Source: Pseudomonas sp. UBA4194 | GTDB taxonomy: Bacteria; Pseudomonadota; Gammaproteobacteria; Pseudomonadales; Pseudomonadaceae | DNA length: 64,000 bases | Reading direction: 5' to 3' | NCBI RefSeq assembly: GCF_002379585.1 | Contig: NZ_DFUE01000030.1 | Location: 47,930-111,929, forward strand | In this document: positions 60,250 to 64,000 of the stretch, one piece after another | How the letters are laid out: the number at the start of each line of letters is the position of its first letter | Position numbering within the stretch: the stretch's first letter is position 1 | The notes under the pieces: model-generated | The model's input: the letters and a program-made list of their open reading frames with translations, nothing else | What the model was told of the DNA's origin: nothing | Databases searched by the model: none | Made by a program: the position numbers and the translations under genes

Positions 60250-60978
60250 ATGACTATCAAACGACAAGCGCTCGTCACCGGCGCAAACAAAGGCATCGGA
60301 CTGGCGATTGCCAAAGGACTTGCCGAGGCCGGATTCTTCGTCTGGATCGGCGCTCGCGATAGCAGCCGCGGCGAGCAGGCCGTCGCCCAATTGCGTGATG
60401 ACGGGCTCGATGCAAGCCTGCTGGAACTCGATGTGGCTGACGAAGACAGTGTGTATCGAGCGGCGGCGATGCTGTCCGAGCAAGTAGCGGCACTTGACGT
60501 TCTGATCAACAACGCCGGCATCGCGATTGACATGAGCAAGGCACCGAGTGAGGTGCGAATGCAGGACATGAAAGCTGTTTACGAGGTCAATCTGTTTGGC
60601 CCGGTGCGCGTCACCCAAGCCTTCCTGCCCTTGCTGAAAAAAGCCGACCAGGGCCGGATCGTGATGATGAGCAGCGGCGTCGGTTCGCTGGCGTTGATAA
60701 CCGATCCAACATCGATCTATTCGACCGTCAACTTTCTCGACTACACCTCGTCAAAGGTTGCGCTGAATGCCGTGACAGTCTCGTTTGCGAAAGAGCTGGA
60801 GCCGCTCGGAATCAAAGTGAACGCTGTCGAGCCGGGGCATGTGCGGACCGATCTCAATGGCAACTCGGGCGTATTGACGCCTGAGGAAGGGGCGGCAACA
60901 GCGCTGAAGATGGCGCTGCTGGGTTCGGATGGACCTACCGGTGGGTTCTTTGGAAGTCATGGTCGGCAACCTTGGTAG
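60250..60978 (+). CDS. short-chain dehydrogenase/reductase, carbonyl-reductase-like
   Basis: A 242-residue SDR with TGANKGIGLAIA, NNAGIAID and the active site SSGVGSLALITDPTSIYSTV followed by YTSSKVALNAVTVSFAKEL. The insert between Ser and Tyr and the GARDSSRGEQAV turn resemble the carbonyl reductase (SDR21-like) group, NADP-dependent. GAGGA lies 9 bases before the ATG. It follows the NTF2-like gene by 112 bp. Substrate unknown, likely a reactive carbonyl. Confidence 0.92.
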   Translation: MTIKRQALVTGANKGIGLAIAKGLAEAGFFVWIGARDSSRGEQAVAQLRDDGLDASLLELDVADEDSVYRAAAMLSEQVAALDVLINNAGIAIDMSKAPSEVRMQDMKAVYEVNLFGPVRVTQAFLPLLKKADQGRIVMMSSGVGSLALITDPTSIYSTVNFLDYTSSKVALNAVTVSFAKELEPLGIKVNAVEPGHVRTDLNGNSGVLTPEEGAATALKMALLGSDGPTGGFFGSHGRQPW

Positions 60979-61095
60979 TCACTTGGAGTCCGGCCTGACT
61001 TGTACGATGTTTTGCTAGAACCAACCAGTCGACACCTGGCTTATGGTCTGACAGAGTGCCGTCACCCCGGACAACACTTGCATAGGACGCATGCA

Positions 61096-61650
61096 ATGGA
61101 ATGCCAGCCCACACTCTTTACTTCCCGCCTGATCCTCACCCCGCTGCAATTGACTGATGCAGAGGCGGTGCAGCGGCTTTTCCCCCATTGGGAGGTTGTG
61201 CGCTATCTGGATAAACGCGTCCCCTGGCCCTATCCCGAGGACGGCGGCTTGGCTTACGTACGGGATGTCGCCTTACCTGCCATGGCTGCGGGACGGGAGT
61301 GGCATTGGATGATTCGCACGCGACTGCAGCCTGAGCACATCATCGGCAGCATCAGCCTGTATGACCAGCCTGGCAACCACAGAGGCTTCTGGCTCGCCCC
61401 GCAGTATCAGGGCAATGGCTACATGCGCGAAGCCTGCGAAATCATCAACTCCTACTGGTTTGAAACATTGTCGCGCCCAGTCATGCATGTACCCAAAGCC
61501 GTTGCCAACCATGCCTCGCGCAAAGTATCCCAACATGAAGGCATGCGCCTGATAGGAACGCGGGACGGGCACTTCGTGTCCGGTCCCATGGAACTGGAAG
61601 TTTGGGAGATTACTCGCAGCGAATGGCTGGCCAGACAGAATACGGCCTGA
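61096..61650 (+). CDS. GNAT-family N-acetyltransferase (RimJ/RimL type)
   Basis: A 184-residue acetyltransferase of the Acetyltransf_3 group. The start FTSRLILTPLQLTDAEAVQRLF is the RimJ/RimL opening. Motif A is near HRGFWLAPQYQGNGYMREACEIIN, with the acetyl-CoA loop Q-x-x-G-N-G-Y, and NHASRKVSQHEGMRLIGTRDG forms motif B. It transfers an acetyl group to an amine of unknown identity. AGGA lies about 9 bases before the ATG at 61096. Last gene of the rightward run. Confidence 0.9.
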   Translation: MECQPTLFTSRLILTPLQLTDAEAVQRLFPHWEVVRYLDKRVPWPYPEDGGLAYVRDVALPAMAAGREWHWMIRTRLQPEHIIGSISLYDQPGNHRGFWLAPQYQGNGYMREACEIINSYWFETLSRPVMHVPKAVANHASRKVSQHEGMRLIGTRDGHFVSGPMELEVWEITRSEWLARQNTA

Positions 61651-61835
61651 TGTGAAATGGGCAGCGACATCCAATGACCGCTTGTGGAAGTGGATTCAGA
61701 TGATGGGGATCGGCGGCATTCGAATCATCGCGGACGTTGTCGTTACATCATCATCCGAAGTACAGCAATCGGCCAACAACGAACATTCAGGCTGGAAAAT
61801 AAACCCGCTACCAATCGCATGAGCTCTCCTACGCA

Positions 61836-62702
61836 TCAAGCTCCCGCACGATGCGCTCGAATATGCCGAATCAGCTCCTCACTCGCGGCACTTTGCGATG
61901 CCTTGGCGCGATGCAACGTAATTGCTATCGGGGCTAGTTGGGGTAGCGTGGCGTCTGGTGGCAGGATGTCGAGGCCGCTGGGCAGGGTGGACTGCAACCA
62001 GACGGACACCGCAAGGTCGCTGCGGACCATCGTGATTGTGGCTTCCAGGCTGCCGTTTTCGAACAGAGTGTTCCAGGGCCGGTCCAGAGCCTGCAACGCG
62101 GCAAGAACGGGCGAGCGAAATACGCATGTCTCGGCGACCATCGAGACGGGCAACGGCGACTTCAGATACGCCGCGCCGCCCTCGGCACCGGCCCAGACCA
62201 GGCGCTCGATGGACAGGCACTCGCCGCTTGCTTGCTCGACCACTTCTTCAGCAATTGCCACATCCAGTTCACCGTTGGCAGTGGCTTGTATTAGCTCGGG
62301 CGAAGCGCCGCATTTCATTGACAGTTCGACCTGCGGATAGGTGGCCGTAAACGCTCTGAGCGCCGGCGTTATCCAAGCGCCGGCCAGGTCATAGGGCACG
62401 CCGAGGCGCACGATGCCTTGCACAGGATTGCCGTGCAGCTGCGTCCAAAGCTGGTCGTTGAGTGCAAGCATCTGGCGCGCCTTGGCGATCAGCCGCTCGC
62501 CCAGTGGCGATAGCCGGATGCCGGGCCGCTGGCGAATGAATAGTGGCTCGCCCAGCAGTTCTTCCAGCTTGCGAATCTGCTGGCTGACGGCGCCCTGGGT
62601 GAGGTGCAGAGCGTTGGCGGCGGCGGTCATGCTGCGGTGTTCGGCAACGATGACAAAGGTGCGCAGCAATACCAGATCGAAGGTGCGTAAAGCTCTAGCC
62701 AT
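61836..62702 (-). CDS. LysR-family transcriptional regulator
   Basis: A 288-residue LysR regulator. The HTH is FDLVLLRTFVIVAEHRSMTAAANALHLTQGAVSQQIRKLEELLGEPLFIRQ, followed by an effector domain with VRLGVPYDLAGAWITPALRAF. It is divergent from the LysE-type exporter gene, the classical LysG-LysE arrangement, so it probably activates export in response to the exported amino acid or analogue. The ATG at 62702 opens directly on the domain. Confidence 0.92.
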   Translation of the reverse strand: MARALRTFDLVLLRTFVIVAEHRSMTAAANALHLTQGAVSQQIRKLEELLGEPLFIRQRPGIRLSPLGERLIAKARQMLALNDQLWTQLHGNPVQGIVRLGVPYDLAGAWITPALRAFTATYPQVELSMKCGASPELIQATANGELDVAIAEEVVEQASGECLSIERLVWAGAEGGAAYLKSPLPVSMVAETCVFRSPVLAALQALDRPWNTLFENGSLEATITMVRSDLAVSVWLQSTLPSGLDILPPDATLPQLAPIAITLHRAKASQSAASEELIRHIRAHRAGA

Positions 62703-62794
62703 TAGGGTCTGTAATCTTGAGCATGATGAATATTAGTTTCCATGCTAGCGGCAGATTGGCTATCTAGTCGATCTCGCCCAAGGAAATCTTCAGC

Positions 62795-63388
62795 ATGCTC
62801 GACACCTTTCTGCCGCTTCTTCTTTTTGTGCTGGTCGCCACCATCAGTCCCGGCGGTGCCACGACCTTGGCAACCGCTTCTGGCGCCAACTTCGGTTGGT
62901 GGCGCTCGTTGCCGTTGTTGTCCGGTATCTCGTTTGGCCTGGCCAGCATGGCTGTTGCGGCTGCGTTTGGCCTGGGCGGGCTTATTCTAGCGGTGCCGGA
63001 GCTGCAACTGGCTATGAAGCTGCTGGGCTCGCTCTATCTGTTCTGGCTTGCCATGCAGATCGCGCTGCGCGGCCAGCCCGGCAAAGCGGCCGTAACGCAG
63101 AAACCATCGCGGTTTATCGCTGGGGTCGCCTTGCTCTGGCAGAACCCGAAGGCCTGGGCGATGACCCTGAGTGCCGCTGCCTCATTTGCATCAATAACCC
63201 AAGGCGCAGAAAGCCTGGCTGTATTGCTCGGCCTCGTATTCGCCGTGTTGTCGATGGCCTCGCTCGCGCTCTGGTGCGTGGCCGGGGTATTACTGGCGGG
63301 TGTACTGAAAACCGAACGTCAGTGGCGACTGTTGAATAGGTTTCTGGGGGCTCTGCTAATCGCTTCGATTGTGCCGCTGTGGCTGTGA
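62795..63388 (+). CDS. LysE/RhtB-family exporter
   Basis: A 197-residue inner-membrane protein with six hydrophobic segments. LysE-family motifs are ATISPGGATTLATASGANFGWWRSLPLLSGISFG near the N-terminus and FIAGVALLWQNPKAWAMTLSAAASF in the middle. Members export amino acids or their analogues by proton antiport. AAGGAA precedes the ATG by about 9 bases. It is divergent from the LysR regulator at 61836. Confidence 0.92.
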   Translation: MLDTFLPLLLFVLVATISPGGATTLATASGANFGWWRSLPLLSGISFGLASMAVAAAFGLGGLILAVPELQLAMKLLGSLYLFWLAMQIALRGQPGKAAVTQKPSRFIAGVALLWQNPKAWAMTLSAAASFASITQGAESLAVLLGLVFAVLSMASLALWCVAGVLLAGVLKTERQWRLLNRFLGALLIASIVPLWL

Positions 63389-63473
63389 AAATTAGGCTGG
63401 GAGCGAGAGAAGAGCACAGATTCGTTTCTTTAACTCAACTGCCCAGGTTTGGTTGTTTGCTACCCTCCATGGC

Positions 63474-63489
63474 TGGCCGCAAGCGGCCA
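63474..63489. terminator. possible terminator hairpin after the LysE gene
   Basis: TGGCCGC-AA-GCGGCCA forms a 7-bp GC-rich stem 85 bp past the LysE stop, followed by AAAAG on the plus strand rather than a T run, so intrinsic termination is uncertain. Confidence 0.35.
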
Positions 63490-63549
63490 AAAGCGGACAG
63501 TTACGCAAAGTCAGCAACCCTTCCTTGAAGCTTGATGGCGTCTACGAAA

Positions 63550-63858
63550 CTAGGGGCGATTCACACCCTTATTCTCAATCACCTCAAAGTAGGTGCCGCA
63601 GGGGCTGACTTTGGTTACAGCTCCAGACAGCAATGTTCCGTCTGGTAGAATAATTCGCGCATGACTGATAGCAGGTGATTTCAGCAAATCCACACCTAAG
63701 TTAGCCACCTGGACGCTCGTTTTTTTGGCTAGTTCTCGACAGATCATAATCGGCTGGGCCGAGTACCTTGCCTGACGGCCGAGACCAGGGGCAATACCAT
63801 AGGTCAGCGTAAGGTCGACCTCGCAAGACATTTCTGTTGGTAACTCGTTGCTTTTCAT
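63550..63858 (-). CDS. hypothetical protein, 102 residues
   Basis: A small soluble protein with no recognised domain. It has hydrophilic ends and a strand-rich C-terminus (ARIILPDGTLLSGAVTKVSPCGTYFEVIENKG) and lacks a signal peptide or membrane segment. Of two adjacent ATGs the one at 63858 is preferred, since AGGAG is then 6 bases upstream. The strong ribosome-binding site supports a real gene. Composition is less GC-biased than its neighbours. No functional partner is visible in the window. Confidence 0.6.
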   Translation of the reverse strand: MKSNELPTEMSCEVDLTLTYGIAPGLGRQARYSAQPIMICRELAKKTSVQVANLGVDLLKSPAISHARIILPDGTLLSGAVTKVSPCGTYFEVIENKGVNRP

Positions 63859-64000
63859 CATTGTCTCCTACTTCTTCTTGATTGGCATGGCCTCAAACTC
63901 GCCTCTGCTACGATACGTGAAGTGATGTATGTATGGGTAAGTTCGTCGTTATTTCGACGTTGATGTGCTGACTGGACGTTTAGCATGGCGTGCGCTATAT

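Noticed and set aside
63862..63950. Short open frame on the minus strand just upstream of the 102-residue gene, ending KKK
   Set aside because: It is open for about 26 codons between two stops but has no start codon except one six codons from the end.
1..64000. tRNA, rRNA, CRISPR arrays and replication origin
   Set aside because: No cloverleaf-like or repeat-spacer pattern, and no DnaA-box cluster, was noticed on reading. A covariance-model scan would be needed to exclude tRNAs or small RNAs fully.

Overview
The window looks like a chromosomal segment of a fluorescent-type Pseudomonas (putida/fluorescens group). The reasons are high GC with GC-ending codons, two OprD-family porins, an ohr/ohrR pair, an IbpA-type heat-shock protein, a cobalamin riboswitch, and a dense set of LysR, AraC, GntR, IclR and TetR regulators next to catabolic genes. 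No rRNA, tRNA, CRISPR array, complete insertion sequence or prophage was seen. The species assignment is inference.

Layout. 1-6.1 kb: partial LysR gene, cupin dioxygenase-like gene, GABA-type permease, trmK, an esterase coupled to tspO, and an acyltransferase. 6.3-9.6 kb: OprD porin, pseudoazurin-like cupredoxin and a periplasmic binding protein, all reading leftwards behind a clear cobalamin riboswitch. 9.6-12.4 kb: ohr, ohrR with matching operators, and a chemoreceptor. 12.4-15.3 kb: an AT-richer cassette, probably acquired, with an MFS transporter overlapping a cysteine-synthase-like PLP enzyme and a frameshifted small ORF in front. 15.3-20.1 kb: MFS exporter, urate/xanthine permease, ibpA with a probable RNA thermometer, and an aldo/keto reductase. 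20.2-24.9 kb: a catabolic unit with a double-length IclR regulator, MHS transporter, D-2-hydroxyacid dehydrogenase and RraA-type aldolase.

25-38.2 kb: the largest unit. A GntR regulator and DHA2 exporter face a rightward operon of OprD porin, ABC importer (fused permease, ATPase, binding protein), cytoplasmic Pht5-like decarboxylase homologue, two flavin-dependent monooxygenase-type proteins, an MmgE/PrpD protein and an SDR lacking the usual Tyr/Lys. Many genes overlap or nearly touch. This reads as uptake and breakdown of one organic compound, probably a carboxylated aromatic or heterocycle, whose identity I cannot fix. 38.2-38.4 kb is a scar of fragments from other genes.

38.4-47.4 kb: LysR, SRPBCC protein, D-lactate-type dehydrogenase, then a leftward group of outer-membrane and periplasmic proteins (DUF3313 lipoprotein, two channel-like proteins, DUF1254 protein) and a secreted SdsA-type alkyl sulfatase. 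47.4-50.2 kb: a PNPOx/ferredoxin-reductase/2Fe-2S fusion and a glutathione transferase. 50.4-63.4 kb: repeated divergent modules in which a regulator of a different family (HxlR, AraC, AraC, LysR, TetR, LysR) faces a small enzyme or exporter gene, most often an SDR. The window ends with a short unrecognised gene.
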